From the NCBI GenBank assembly GCA_022496805.1, contig CM040091.1, positions 18,900,336-18,964,335 on the forward strand: a stretch of 64,000 nucleotides of DNA, in the 5' to 3' direction. The stretch comes from Pohlia nutans (taxonomy: Eukaryota > Streptophyta > Bryopsida > Bryales > Mniaceae). Made by a program: the position numbers and the translations under genes. Every line of letters starts with the position of its first letter. Positions within the stretch are counted from its first letter, which is position 1. The notes under the pieces are model-generated. The model was given only the letters and a program-made list of their open reading frames with translations. It was not told the DNA's origin and ran no database searches. Below, piece by piece: positions 1-10,883 of this stretch.

Positions 1-51
1 TTGTTCTTGTTCTTGAGTTCTTGTGTCCCTGACATTATTGATGACACCTTT

Positions 52-190
52 TTCTATTCCCGAAAGGGGTGAGTAGTTTGGTCTTAATGGCCCTTTGTCT
101 GGTGGGCATTGGTTCATTAACCAAATGAACAGAGACTATATTCACGTTGGCCCTATAAAAAGACCGGAGTTTCTATCTATCTATCTATCT
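52..190 (+). mobile_element. SINE-like element, copy 1, with (TCTA)n tail
   Basis: Short element of about 139 bp ending in a TCTA microsatellite tail and flanked by a direct repeat, GACACCTTT, at 43-51 and 191-199, read as the target-site duplication. Related copies lie at 48293-48400 and 53801-53917, both on the other strand and both with their own duplications. GGTTCATTAACC near 111 resembles a pol III box B, so a tRNA-derived SINE is likely; the box A match is weak. Confidence 0.65.
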
Positions 191-199
191 GACACCTTT

Positions 200-1194
200 C
201 CGAACCTCATTGATGACACCTTTCCGGAAAAGAAGGTATTCCTCCCAAAATTATGGAAGTAATTCACGTTCTTTGCAAAGGCCAGGTGTCAACGGGCCTT
301 TAGATTTTCTATTTCTACTAAAGTTTTCAAGATTCTTTGTAATGATCTTGATACTCTTGGATGCTCTTTTCTTCACATTTTAAGTAAGTTTTTCTTGTTC
401 GATTTTTAAAATAAATTCCCTTATGCAATGTTATATGTCCTTTCTCATCATAGTTTCAAGGGAAGTTACTAAACTCGTAGAATTTGATTCAAGTAGCAGG
501 GAAGTTGGAACCCTATTACTGTTATAAAATGTCATGAACATTTTAGAAATGTTTTAGGGATATTAACGTATAACGGATAACTTAAATTTTTTAGTCTACG
601 TGCAGTAGGAGTAGAAAGCGAATAGTGAAAAAAAATTCATAGAGAAATAGAAATCATGAAGAAAGGAAACAAGGCGTCTGGGACCTCAAGGTTCACCTAC
701 AAATACAAATCTCGGAGAAAGTTGAAACTAAAGTATAGGGTTCAAGGTAGGAGCACAAAACTTTCACAACTATGTTTACTCTTTATTATTAAGTATCTTA
801 CGCTTCACTGGATTGAAATCATGAACAGTAAGTTTTCTAGGTAGCATAACATATTTGCTATGAATATAAGTAAGAATATATTTCGACTTTCAAAACTCAC
901 TTTTAGTTTGGAAAGAAGACGTTTAATCTATTCAAATCCTTAAAAATGAATACAAATTTTTTTACCTTTTAAAGTAGAAATTCTAGTATAAATGTCAAAA
1001 TTCAAAATATCAAAAATCTTATTTTATTTATGCGACGTACTTTTAAAATTTACATTTATGAAAACTTCAAAAAAAATATTAAATCATTTTTTTTAATTTT
1101 AAAGATACTCACAAATGAATTTGAAAAATGAGTGTTTTAAACATTTAAAACCATATTTTTTTGAAATTGTGTAGCAAAACTCACTTATTGTTAG
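200..1194. other. Gene-free AT-rich stretch
   Basis: AT-rich sequence with no convincing coding region. The 62-residue frame at 656-844 is low-complexity and resembles nothing I recognise. Confidence 0.5.
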
Positions 1195-1559
1195 CAGCAC
1201 TACAAGGAGATCTGTGTCCTAATTGACTAAGTATTGACAAAAAATTGTCAACTGCTCTGTCAATTAGGAGACCCTGATTCGGACACTTTGTTGACAAAAT
1301 TTTGTCATTTCGTCTGTCAATTTGGACAAAGATACACGTCAGATGCATGGTCGTGGAATGTCTTTGCCACGGTGGAATTTCGTAGCCAGATCATCAATCT
1401 ACGTATCTACGTGTATGGTAGTTTGGTTTTGTGCACGGGTAAATTTTTTTAGTGAATTTCATGGAAGTTTCTTAGATTGGGTAAAAGTTGAATTAACCGG
1501 TTCGCTAGTAAGTGTAAGAGTTGCTTTCGTCCCTCCCTTGCGCTAGGTAACTGTAAAAG

Positions 1560-2153
1560 TTGTTTTCGTCCCTCCCTTGCGCTTCTTTAAGAGGATCTAC
1601 CAATCCGCCTACAAGGAAATCAGAAATGACAGAGAGTGAGAGGAGCACGCCTTTTGAAAGGATCACAGCTTGTCAACTGAACAAGACGAAAGCGAGAAGC
1701 GAAACAAAGTTCCAAGCCACCACAAGGGAGCAGGAAGAGAAGACCACAACGAAATGTCGCAGCCTTTTACAATCATCAAACACCGAAACACAACACCCGA
1801 AGATAGATCGAAGCAAGCAGAGGCGAAGGACGAGCGGAGGAAGATCGTTGAAGACAGCCGCTCCCAACACCCATCCGACACCGAAGACCAGCCTTCCGAG
1901 CGCACCGAAGCAGCCTGAAGACGAAGTCGACGCCGACATCTGCACCCAGCCAACCAAAACCGAAAGCGCCGCCCAAAGCTCGGAACAGCCAGAAGCAAGG
2001 GGGAGCGCAGAAGAGGAGGCGACACCGGCCCACACAGAGAAACCTCACCCAACTCCCTTCCAACGCCGTGAACCAGCCATAAGAGCAAATCGGAGCAGCA
2101 AGAAGACAAGGGCGGCACCGACCCAAAACATGGCGCTCTACCAACTGAACTAG
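1560..2153 (+). other. GC-rich open region inside the short CACTA element
   Basis: A 197-residue frame (non-ATG start) is open here, together with overlapping long frames on the other strand (1663-2373, 1776-2162). The translations are rich in Ser, Thr, Glu, Lys and Pro on one strand and Cys, Leu, Phe on the other, and match no family I know. Openness on both strands reflects base composition. It may be sequence captured by the element; coding is not supported. Confidence 0.3.
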
Positions 2154-2160
2154 GCCGGGC
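2132..2160 (-). other. tRNA-Lys-like 5' half
   Basis: Read on the minus strand, this begins GCCCGGCCTAGTTCAG and continues TTGGTAGAGCGCC, close to the acceptor arm, D-arm and box A of plant tRNA-Lys. No matching anticodon arm or box B follows at tRNA distance, so it is a partial tRNA-derived segment, perhaps the head of an old SINE within the CACTA element. Confidence 0.4.
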
Positions 2161-2422
2161 AATCATAGAAGAGCGGGGAAAGGAGGCCGAAGCGAGCGAG
2201 GGCGACGCCGACCCTAGACAAAAAATTTCCTGAATTACAGGCAACTTTGTGCGTCCACGGTGTAAAGTGGGAAAAAATTGACAAAAAGTTGATAAAAAGT
2301 TGATGGAAAAACAAAAACTAACGGATATGACAAGACTGCACATGGCAAATGTTCCATTCGTCATCTTGGACATTTTGATGTCAACTTTTTGTCATCTGAA
2401 CACCCATTTCCTTGTAGTGCAG

Positions 2423-3600
2423 TGTTAATGATTCATTCATTGATTGATCATTAGTTGATTGTTCATATGACAAGATACATACAATTGAAATTCAATTCAA
2501 TGAAGTTGTCAATTACCACTAGAGACAAAGGAATACCACCTATTCATCTTCCACGAAAAAATTGTAGTATTGTAGTAGTTCACATGAAGTTGGTCATTTT
2601 TGTAAGACTATAAGCATGCCATGCTAAAACCGTTGAGACTTGTTGGATGCAGGTGAGAAACATTCAAACATGTGAGAAGAGGGTCATAGGATTGGAAGTT
2701 AAAAACTGATCTTTTCATTTTGGACTTGTGATTGTCATTAGTTCCCCAAAATATATCCACTCATGCCATTCACTTAAAAAATTTGGAATTTCGATTGAAA
2801 TGTTTTGCAATTTAATTGACAAATTGATCTACAATTTTGGGAGGTTGGTGATTAAGAGAATGTGGTTCCATCACCCTCTTTGCAGGCCTTCTTTCCACCA
2901 TTTTAGATTTACTAATTCCATTCACCAAGCCATCCTTGTATCTATTACACGCTATTACAAGAAATTTCAGAATCATATGGCCCCAAGAATGCAGGCAATC
3001 AAACTAAAACCAACATCAGCCTCGACAACATTAGAGAAAAATAAAATAAATCTAGGGTAGTAGTTGGCTGCAAAATAACAACCTTACTCCAATACTACAA
3101 CTTTGCTCTACAAAATTCTCGACGGCAGTTTCATAGAACTGCCATCAGCAAAGCAGAATGAGTTACTAAATGCGGCCTCACAATTTATTCATTTGCTACT
3201 TATTTGTGCCATGCCCATGACTCAGACTTAATAGAAAGACAAAAGACGTAACTCACTTTCCATTGAGAGAAATTCCAATTATTTGGGCCTCAAGACTCTT
3301 AGTTCCCTAAATTCACTATTGCAGATTTTTCTTGTATTGGTACAATTTTCGACAAAAGAATGGGTTTTGCAGTGGACCTGCAATGGATGCCTAACACCAA
3401 CTTTGCTCTCAACAATGCTTCTCTGAACAGTGCATCTGCCTGACAGTAGCAGCCACTGAAGGTACTACATTCCATGACACGATTTTAAATTTTTCAACAG
3501 TGCCACAAATCCTAATCTGGAATCTGGTCAATATTGGGTATGTTTAAAAATAAAAATAAAAGAATAAAAAAAACTACCAAGGTGACTCGACTGCACCTGA
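2423..3600. other. No gene recognised
   Basis: AT-rich. The 110-residue frame at 2728-3060 has no recognisable features. The right part (3300-3600) may be the 3' flank of the minus-strand gene that ends at 3633. Confidence 0.4.
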
Positions 3601-3632
3601 CAGAAACTCAGGAGCATGAAAATCTTCAAAGA

Positions 3633-5112
3633 TCATTTAGATGAGGTGTCCTCCATGGACATGGCATGTTCAAGAAATGCATCCTCCATCGGCATGGTAT
3701 TTTCCACTGAAGCATTTTCCGTCAGCCTAGGATCGTCCGCTCTAGCATCGTCCGCTCTAGCATCGTCCGCTCTAGCATCCTGCGTCGGCCTAGCATCGTC
3801 CACTAAAGCATTCTCCGTCAGCCTCGCATTGTCCACTGAAGCATTTTTCGTCAACCTTGCATCATCCACTGATGCATTCTCCGTCAACTTAGCATCGTCC
3901 ACTGAAGCATTCTCCGTTGGCTTCGAATCGTCCACTGAAGCATTCTACGTCGGCCTGGCATCGTCCAATGAAGCATTCTCCGTCAGCCTAGGATTGTCCA
4001 CTGAACCATTCTCTGTCGGCCTAGAATCGTCCGTTGAATCATTCTCTGTCAGCGTGGCATCTTGTGTCAACATGGCATTTCCAAGTGATGCATCTTTAGT
4101 TGGCCTTGCGCCTTTCAGTGATGCATCCTCTGTCCCCGTCGTTTTCATACATGATACATCCCTCATTGGCATGTGGTTGCTAGTTGGTGCAGAGGCAATC
4201 GGCATGGCACAAAACTTCAGTTTTCGTTCCAATTTACACACACCCCGAATCTGCTTAAGTGGTCTCTTTTCATTATTAACAGCATTAGGATCAGCAGGTG
4301 GTGGACTATCAACTTATGCCTCCTTCTCTGCATAGCAAACAGTGTGTTAATTGTCATTTCCTACACCACACAAATCCAAGCTAGATTGCACATACGAATC
4401 TGAAGAGTCCATAGAAATCATCACACAAGTGATAACCCTTTCACAATGCTGTGCTTTCAGCATGTACTTCAAAAACCCTTTATTGATGAGATACGGAACT
4501 TCATGAAACCATAAGGAAGTCTAAATTATGAACGTACCTTTCTCAGAGTATACAACAACGGTGCCTATTGCCTATTATCTGCGTACATGGAGAAACTTGT
4601 GGTTTAGAAAAATAGATCCAATAGACAGATTACTATCTTATTAAAGAGACACAAATCAATAACCATTGCAAAAGTTCCTTACCAACTTCATCCCATTATC
4701 AAGCGTCAGTATCGGATTCAATGTGTTCAAGCCCTGCACAGCGCAAGAAGTGTAAAGTATCTACTTGTACATAAGAAATAAGGAACACACTTGTAGATGC
4801 CTATGTCAAAATTACTTGACTTTGAGAGAGCACAACAACTTCAAAATACGCAGGAAATTCAGGCCATATAAATCACAGCTTGTCACAGTGTGGTAACGAA
4901 GCAACAGAAAATCTTATTGTTATACAACCAACTGAAAGCTCAAATGAAATTGTCGTTTCAAGCTTGTTACTTACAGAAAGGGTGTACGCAAAGTTAGGAA
5001 CTGGTGCCCATGAAAGACGTCATCGAGGTCAAGCATCACATACTCTTCTTCCCAACCCTCTTCATCTTCTCTGCTTGCACCCTCTCTGTCATCCTCCAAT
5101 ATTTGTATCTTC
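3633..5112 (-). pseudogene. TFIIIC tau55-related subunit (GTF3C6-like), decayed
   Basis: Minus-strand exon pieces match the plant TFIIIC tau55-related family, a subunit of the RNA polymerase III factor TFIIIC. Exon about 5112-4975 has an acidic run then EEEYVMLDLDDV. Exon 4733-4683, in phase, gives GLNTLNPILTLDNGMKL. Exon about 4571-4538 gives AIGTVVVYSEK. Exon 4327-3633 gives KRPLKQIRGVCKLERKLKF, followed by a long tail of 11-residue repeats (LTENASVDDAR type). Faults: a TAA near the start of the last exon (about 4315) and a TAG in the repeat tail (3942-3944). Both look like single G-to-T changes from Glu codons, and the frame stays open beyond each. The join between the first two exons is also off by one base. 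The match was made by eye on conserved words; family assignment is fairly firm and pseudogene status is likely. Confidence 0.6.
3705..4060. repeat. 33-bp tandem repeat (11 codons)
   Basis: About ten imperfect 33-bp units (core GTCCACTGAAGCATTCTCCG) encode the 11-residue repeat tail of the minus-strand TFIIIC-like gene. The plus strand is also open through the whole array (3616-4335, 239 residues, SSTEAFSV-type repeats). That is explained by a unit length divisible by three with no stop in that frame. Confidence 0.75.
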
Positions 5113-5424
5113 CTTAAAATGTTCTAGTGGGACCCGTACCATTGAGCACATTGAGCTTGGGTTGTCTCCTTGACGGCTTCCAGCGCAGAACGGTCGAGTG
5201 AGACAAACCGAGCTGTATTGTATAATAGATTAATGAGACCCATGTCATTGAGCAAATCGATGTTGGTATAATGGATTTAATCTATTGTACATTTGAACAT
5301 GTGTTGTTTGACTCAACTAGTTCCAGGTTGGAACGGTTGAGTGAGACTCAAATGTATAAATAGATAGTGGGACACACTCAAATGATGCGCAATTTGAACA
5401 AGTTCCCAATAAGTTTGTCTACAT

Positions 5425-5610
5425 CTGCAAGAAAAATAAGTAGGAGATTTTGTTTCTGGAACTCTGTTTTCCGCTTCCTTTTATCACTCAACATTTCATA
5501 TGCCTCCTGAACCTTATGGAAATTTTGGGTTGCAATATCTTCCATCGGTCAATAAGATACTTGCCCAGGCAGAATTTCTGTAAAGCAGCCAGTTTCGACC
5601 GGATTCAAAC
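5425..5610 (-). pseudogene. J-domain-like (DnaJ/HSP40) remnant
   Basis: On the minus strand one frame reads KLAALQKFCLGKYLIDRW, resembling J-domain helix II plus the HPD loop, but with LID where HPD is expected. After a frame change it continues EDIATQNFHKVQEAYEMLSD and KRKRKTE, a good match to helix III and the end of a J-domain. The loss of HPD and the frame change suggest decay. It lies between the TFIIIC-like exons and a possible first exon at 6841-6869; its relation to either is unclear. Confidence 0.45.
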
Positions 5611-5732
5611 CCTAGGTTTTTGGAAAGAGAGGAAATTCCAGCAAAGTAACAAGAACTCCATTGTCTATTACCTGCATTACTTGATTACTCGTTTCACATA
5701 AAAAATATATAATCAGTGATAAAATAAATTAC

Positions 5733-6869
5733 TTGGAGTTTGGCAAGGAAAACAGGACTCCCAGTTTTATACTCGGCTTCAAATAATGAAAGTGGCTCCT
5801 GCAGCACAAGGCATATTTATCAGAATTCACATTGTTCTCCATGTTGATGCATTATGATGCACTATGTGCACCCCCTCTATATCTGAAGCAAAATGCACAT
5901 AGCAAAATTACACTCTCTCACCGATTATGAATGTCCACACTGTATAACCACAAAACTAACAAAACGTCTGAGACATACGTTAGTGCGAATAAATTAATTG
6001 AAGGCAATACATAAAAACGTAATCACAACGCCAAACAAATTTTAGTTAGAACATAATGCAAAGGTGATTCAAAAACGCTCAATATAGCCATCTGCATCAC
6101 TGAACTTTGCAACAGTGGCATTTTCTCATTTTATCTTGAATTCCTGATTGCAATACATCATTTTAAAGCCACAGCACTTAGGGTTTCAAAAGTGGGGCGA
6201 AATCCACAGCACTTCGCATAACTCGCTAAACCAAAAAATCCAAGACATTTCATTGATCTGCCGGAAGTAATAAGTAGTTCCACGGTGTGAGTTGATATTT
6301 AGGGTTCAGGGTTCAAGACAATGTGACAATTGCATAAATCATGTGGCCACATCTACATTTCTATGATAAGAGAGTAACATTTCAGCTTGGGTTTTTTTCC
6401 CTCAACAACAACGGAACTGACACAATGGATTTCATTTCAAAAGTGAGGCAAAATTCAACAAGAAAGCATACCTTCTTCAACCTTTTTTTTTCATGCGAGA
6501 CTGATCGGCATCTTCCCTCGCTCTGCCCTCCGACTAACACTAAAGAGCATGCTGACACCGAATTCAAAAGCTCACAAAAATTCCCGTACACGGCACCGTA
6601 GGTATTTTGCATAATGCGAAAGCAGAAAGGAAAGCGATGAAGTGCAGGAACTATGAGGTAAACCCCGCATTGCGAAACTCGCAAATACGCAACGAAAACC
6701 CCGAACCCTGAATTGCGATAAACTGAACAGCAGAAGGAGTTTAGGAGGAGCGTCACGGCCGCAGAAGGAGCCGTGACCTACGTGAGCATCGGTCGTCTAA
6801 GCTTCCAACCCTAATTCAGTGTGAGTGGATGAGAACTCACGGGATCTCCGGGAACGCCGGCGCTTCCAT
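5733..6869 (-). other. Two possible orphan exons (minus strand)
   Basis: At 5798-5733 a 66-bp open segment (EPLSLFEAEYKTGSPVFLAK) is bounded by a CAG acceptor and a GTAATT donor, both in phase. At 6869-6841 an ATG opens MEAPAFPEIP and ends at a GTGAGT donor. They could belong to the J-domain-like or the TFIIIC-like gene. I cannot assign them; the rest of the interval shows nothing clear. Confidence 0.3.
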
Positions 6870-6899
6870 TGTCGGGAGCGTAGGCGTGCCCTAGAGGTC

Positions 6900-9220
6900 C
6901 CATAAAAATTTCATTATCGTATTCATAAAAATCATATTTCTAAAGGTGAAAAGTTAAACATCATCCGAAACTGATAATTAGACTATTCCAAATCTAAGAA
7001 CATATGATTCCATAAACCGACTCTACAAATTTGATTGGTTGACTAAAGTTTCTATACAAGTGGCACTGAGTTTTGTTGTTAACTATTATGGATTAGTTTA
7101 CACATTGGTTTTGGTTGTATTAATCTTTTTAGGACATTCTACGTTAAGGTGTGTTTTTAATTTGTGAGATTGGTGTTATTGATGATTGGTTTCAAGGCTA
7201 GTTCATACTACGGTGAGAGGCCATTGCAGTCCAAACCCGATTCATGTTGAGAATCCAAAGTCTTGGGCTAAAAATCAGTGGCCTCTTGAGGGGGTATTGG
7301 GATTCCATAAGTCTCGGCCAACCTAATTCTTTCTTTAGAAGCCACCGCATTGGTACCAATTAAAACTCACAAAAAGTGTCGTCATTTAGGCAACACTTTT
7401 GACTTTTGAGAGTGACGACCTTGGAACTTTGGTTTTTAAGTTGAAGCAATAAGCCAATTTCTAACTTTCTTGCAATTTGATTGGTGGAATTGAAAAAACT
7501 TTCGACCTGCGACAATGGGGTGAACCGCCCAATAGGAATGAATTTGATACCCTTTTAGACTAAATTCAATTTGCTAAGATGATTTGTAATACCAAATGAT
7601 AACATACTTTTAGTCCATTTATAAAAATGACAATTAAACTATGAATAATCAAAACTTATTCGTAAACATAATATTTATGACATCCTAAAAATACCTTGTT
7701 TCTTCTTATCTTATAAAAGAGTACTGGTCTATCTCCTAAATGTTCTAGCGGCCTTGTTTGGAGATGTGTTTTTGCTTATAATCATATGGTTGTTTTATAT
7801 ATTTTATTATATCATCATCTCGGAGGAGCACTACCTTCAGGAACGTGCAAAAAATCATAAAATATTTTTTAATACTTGGGAGGTAAAATTTATATATATT
7901 TTGGATGTAACAAACTACTGTAATTTTTTTTAAAACACACTTATTAATAATACATGTCTTTATAAATTTTTACAATTTTATTAAAAAATTGGGTTGCCAA
8001 ATAAAACACTTGAAGGAAAAAGAAAAAGAAAAAGAAAAAGAAAATAGTATGAATTTTAATCTAAAGGAAGAAGGAAAAATTGATGAAAACTTGCCAAGAT
8101 TTTGTTGTGGAGCATGATGTCACTTTCCTTTTTAAATGGATGCATGGGCCTTGCAAAAGACATAATGAAAGTCTGTAAGCAAGAGGAACCCCGCAAGAGA
8201 CACGGTGAAAGTTTTTGTGGTGAGCAAAAACAGGGTTTCCTAAAAACATACTGGAGAAACTAATGGGTGTCCTAATAGAAAGGAATGACAGACATGGTCA
8301 CTCTTGGAACCATAATGGATAATGGTTGTGCTCATAATTGAAGGGATAAAAGGCTTAGTCAACCTAAGTGTACCTTTGGACTTAGTTAGTCAAACAAAGA
8401 AAAGTAAAGGGAAGAAACCTTTGGCACTAATGATATTCCATAAAGATACACACATCTCAAATTTTCCGTTCTACTGATTGCTAACATAGATCATGTTGTT
8501 TCAGTTGGTCATAAGTTTGTGTTTCAATGATACGAGAACAACACAATATGGTCACTGATGTAGGACTAAATTCAATGGTCAGTGATTGAGTCATTTCCAT
8601 TATAGCTTTGAATCAAACACTATATTGTATTGTTTTTGTGTCATTAAGACACAAACCTATGACCAATTGAAACAACATAAACCTATGTTGGAAAATCATA
8701 TAGGTGGCAAATTCAAGATAATCTCGGGGAGTGCACTGTACTAAACATGTACGAGTATACGTGAGTGCACAGGAGGGGTATTGATTTGGACGTTGCCGTA
8801 TTACGTATACATATGGTATACATGTTATAATTTGTAGTTACGTACATATATGGAGGACCTTATAAAGGTATACAACAATTGTACTTGTATGGTAGTGTTA
8901 CTATACAACATACTATAAGTTTTCATTTTGGATGAAAGTAGGATTAATGATTTTCGTCAAGGTAATATCAGGGAAAGAGGCAGTATTAGGGTTTTGGGCG
9001 GATTCGTTGAGTTCAGAGTAACGAGGACCCTTTTTGCCTCCCATCCCAAGGTTCTTGTTTTCTGGCTCTTCTGGTCGGGCGCCACAAGTTTTGTGTTTTC
9101 TCTTCTGGTCGAACGTTTTCTCTTCGTGTTTAGGATTTCAGGCTTACCCAACCCTGACAGAGTTGGAGCGCAAGAAGCTTTCAATGTATATCTGATAAAA
9201 TCTGGAGCTGTTCCTTGACT
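6900..9220. other. No gene recognised
   Basis: AT-rich, with only short frames. It contains one fold-back repeat (8483-8689) and a short AAAGAG run near 8020-8045. Confidence 0.4.
8483..8689. repeat. Fold-back (inverted) repeat
   Basis: The left arm starts AACATAGATCATGTTGTTTC. The right arm, reverse-complemented, starts AACATAGGTTTATGTTGTTT. The two stay similar over roughly 70 bases around a short centre, so the transcript would fold into a long imperfect hairpin. A MITE remnant is the likely source; no clear target-site duplication was seen. Confidence 0.5.
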
Positions 9221-9232
9221 GGGGTGGGCTTT

Positions 9233-9330
9233 TTGGCACTGGTGAAGGGTGTTGATGTAGCAGCAGATCAAGGATCTCCAATATTGGCATCTGACAAAGG
9301 CACGGTAACCTTTGCGGGTTGGAGTGGCGA
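9233..9330 (+). pseudogene. M23-peptidase-like exon fragment
   Basis: The frame reads KGVDVAADQGSPILASDKG then TVTFAGWSGE, ending at a GTGAGT donor. This resembles the start of the M23 (LytM-like duplicated hybrid motif) fold, in which a GVD follows a metal-binding His and the strand GTVTFAGWSG is typical. The usual His before GVD is not there, and no partner exon was found. It lies about 230 bp left of the hAT insertion point. Confidence 0.4.
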
Positions 9331-9565
9331 GTGAGTTATCACGTTTATTAGCATTCTGTTCCAATCTTGACGTCTCCATCTATGTAAGCTTGTCATTCGG
9401 TTGCAGGCTTTGTGTATGTTTCTTAGTAGTTCAAGACCTATTGTCTTGATTGGTTGAACTAATTCTCTGCTGGTTTTCGGTCCTTCTGGAAAGGGCTCAC
9501 AAACAAGTTCCCCGAACAATATTGAATATGAACACAGTCGATCAGGCCCTTGACTATATTACCTT

Positions 9566-9700
9566 CAGGGTTGTTCATCGTGTCGTATCGGAGAGAAATC
9601 CCGACACAATGTCGTGTCATGCGGGCATGATATCATGCCGGCATTATGCCGGATCGTGTCGGGATCATGCCGGCCTGTTTTTTTACCGGGTAATTTTTTT
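9566..9700 (+). repeat. Left terminal inverted repeat and palindromic subterminal zone
   Basis: The terminal repeat (about 25 bp) is followed by short inverted and direct words, TGTCGTGTC, CATGCCGG and CCGACACGA, that also occur inside the right end. Such clustered words near hAT ends are usual candidates for transposase binding. Confidence 0.8.
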
Positions 9701-9792
9701 TCTCTTTTACCCCGCATGTCGACACGTCAGTATTTGACGTGGACTACTTGATGACGTGGACTTCTGGTGAAATGAAGGTCCTTTAGTAAAGT

Positions 9793-10125
9793 CAGATGGT
9801 TTTACCCATCATCCCCACCCGACTGCCCACTGTCCGTCTGCCCCCCCGACTGCATCCTTCCCGTCTGCCCTCGCCGACGGACCCTCCCCGTTTGCCCTCG
9901 CCGACTCCCTCGTTGACGGACCCTCCCCGTTTGCCCTCGCCGACGGCCCGCGGTACGACTGCCCTCGCCGACGGACCCTCCCTGTCTGCCCGAACCCCAA
10001 CCCGTGTGCCCTATGCCGACTGTCCCAGCCCCATCTGCCCCCACCCGACTGCCCTATGCCGACTGTCCCAGCCCCATCCGCCCCCAACCGACTGCCCAAT
10101 CCCGCCCAAAATTCCCCTCTCTCTG
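9793..10125. repeat. CCGACTGCCC motif array, block 1 (left subterminal)
   Basis: Dense run of CCGACTGCCC-type words mixed with variants such as CCGTCTGCCC and CGACGGACCC. It begins 227 bp from the left end and is the mirror of block 7 near the right end. Long frames here on both strands (Pro, Arg or Gly-rich) come from the repeat and are not genes. A short further cluster lies at 10570-10615. Confidence 0.8.
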
Positions 10126-10654
10126 TAGGTCTCACTGTCATGATTCTTGTTCACGGTTCTTGCATTCTTCAAACTCGTGATTGCATGACACCTCTGAACT
10201 ACAATTGCATTTCAAATTCACTTGAAATTTCAAGGGTTTTCCTTGGATGGTTTTGTTGTCCTCTTCAAAACAGGTCGTTCCAGCAATGACTTGTACGTAC
10301 TACTGCTGGTGAAATTTTCACCGTACGCCTTCATTGGGAAAGGAACTAGTTTGAATTGGTGTGGCTTGGGTCCAAACCTCCCATGCTGTAGTTAACATAT
10401 GGCTGCCATGGTTTCCGATATGAAACCTTAGACTCGACATTCAGCACGTTCCTCACTGGGGATAGGAGCCCTCCCTCTTGCACCTCTTCCCTCAACTCAT
10501 GACTCTCCATTGCAAAAATGAAAACAAAACTGTGTTGCAATGCATATATATTAGCTTCGTAGCCCCAATTCTCCGACGGCCTTTGCCCCGAGCCCCCGAC
10601 TGCCCCGACTGCCAGGCCGTTCGTGTGAAATGTATAAATGTCAGCCACTTTGCA

Positions 10655-10863
10655 TCATTCCCTGCCCAACTCATCATAGTGTTGTCTTGAGACTGTAGTT
10701 CTGATTGAACTATTGCATGAGACCCATTGATTGAGTTGGGTCCAAGGTTTCTTTTGGAGCATTCCTTGCCCAACTCATCATAGTGTTGTCTTGAGACTAT
10801 GGTTCTACTTGAACCATTGCATGAGACCCGTTGATTGAGTTGGGCCCAATTTCTGTTGGAGGT
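10655..10863 (+). repeat. 105-bp tandem duplication upstream of the transposase
   Basis: Two direct copies starting CATTCCCTGCCCAACTCATC and CATTCCTTGCCCAACTCATC, spaced 105 bp, end 20 bp before the transposase ATG. The unit contains short inverted words around TTGAGTTGGG. It probably forms the proximal promoter or leader of the transposase. Confidence 0.7.
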
Positions 10864-10883
10864 TTAGGTGGTTCACTTTAGCA

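Larger units (their letters stand above)
1198..2419. mobile_element. Short CACTA-type element (1222 bp)
   Basis: The left end CACTACAAGGAGAT and the right end, reverse-complemented, CACTACAAGGAAAT match at 13 of 14 positions. CAG flanks both sides (1195-1197 and 2420-2422), the 3-bp duplication typical of CACTA/En-Spm elements. The inner flanks contain repeated TTGACAAAA and TTGTCA words on both sides, as expected of subterminal repeats. The interior (about 1600-2220) is unusually GC-rich and open on both strands. No transposase is present, so it is non-autonomous. Confidence 0.85.

Noticed and set aside
3616..4335. 239-residue plus-strand protein with SSTEAFSV repeats
   Set aside because: The minus strand carries TFIIIC-family sequence and splice sites through the same array; the plus frame is an in-phase shadow of a 33-bp repeat.
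9796..10141. Long Pro/Arg-rich and Gly-rich frames on both strands
   Set aside because: They are translations of the CCGACTGCCC repeat; openness follows from the motif.
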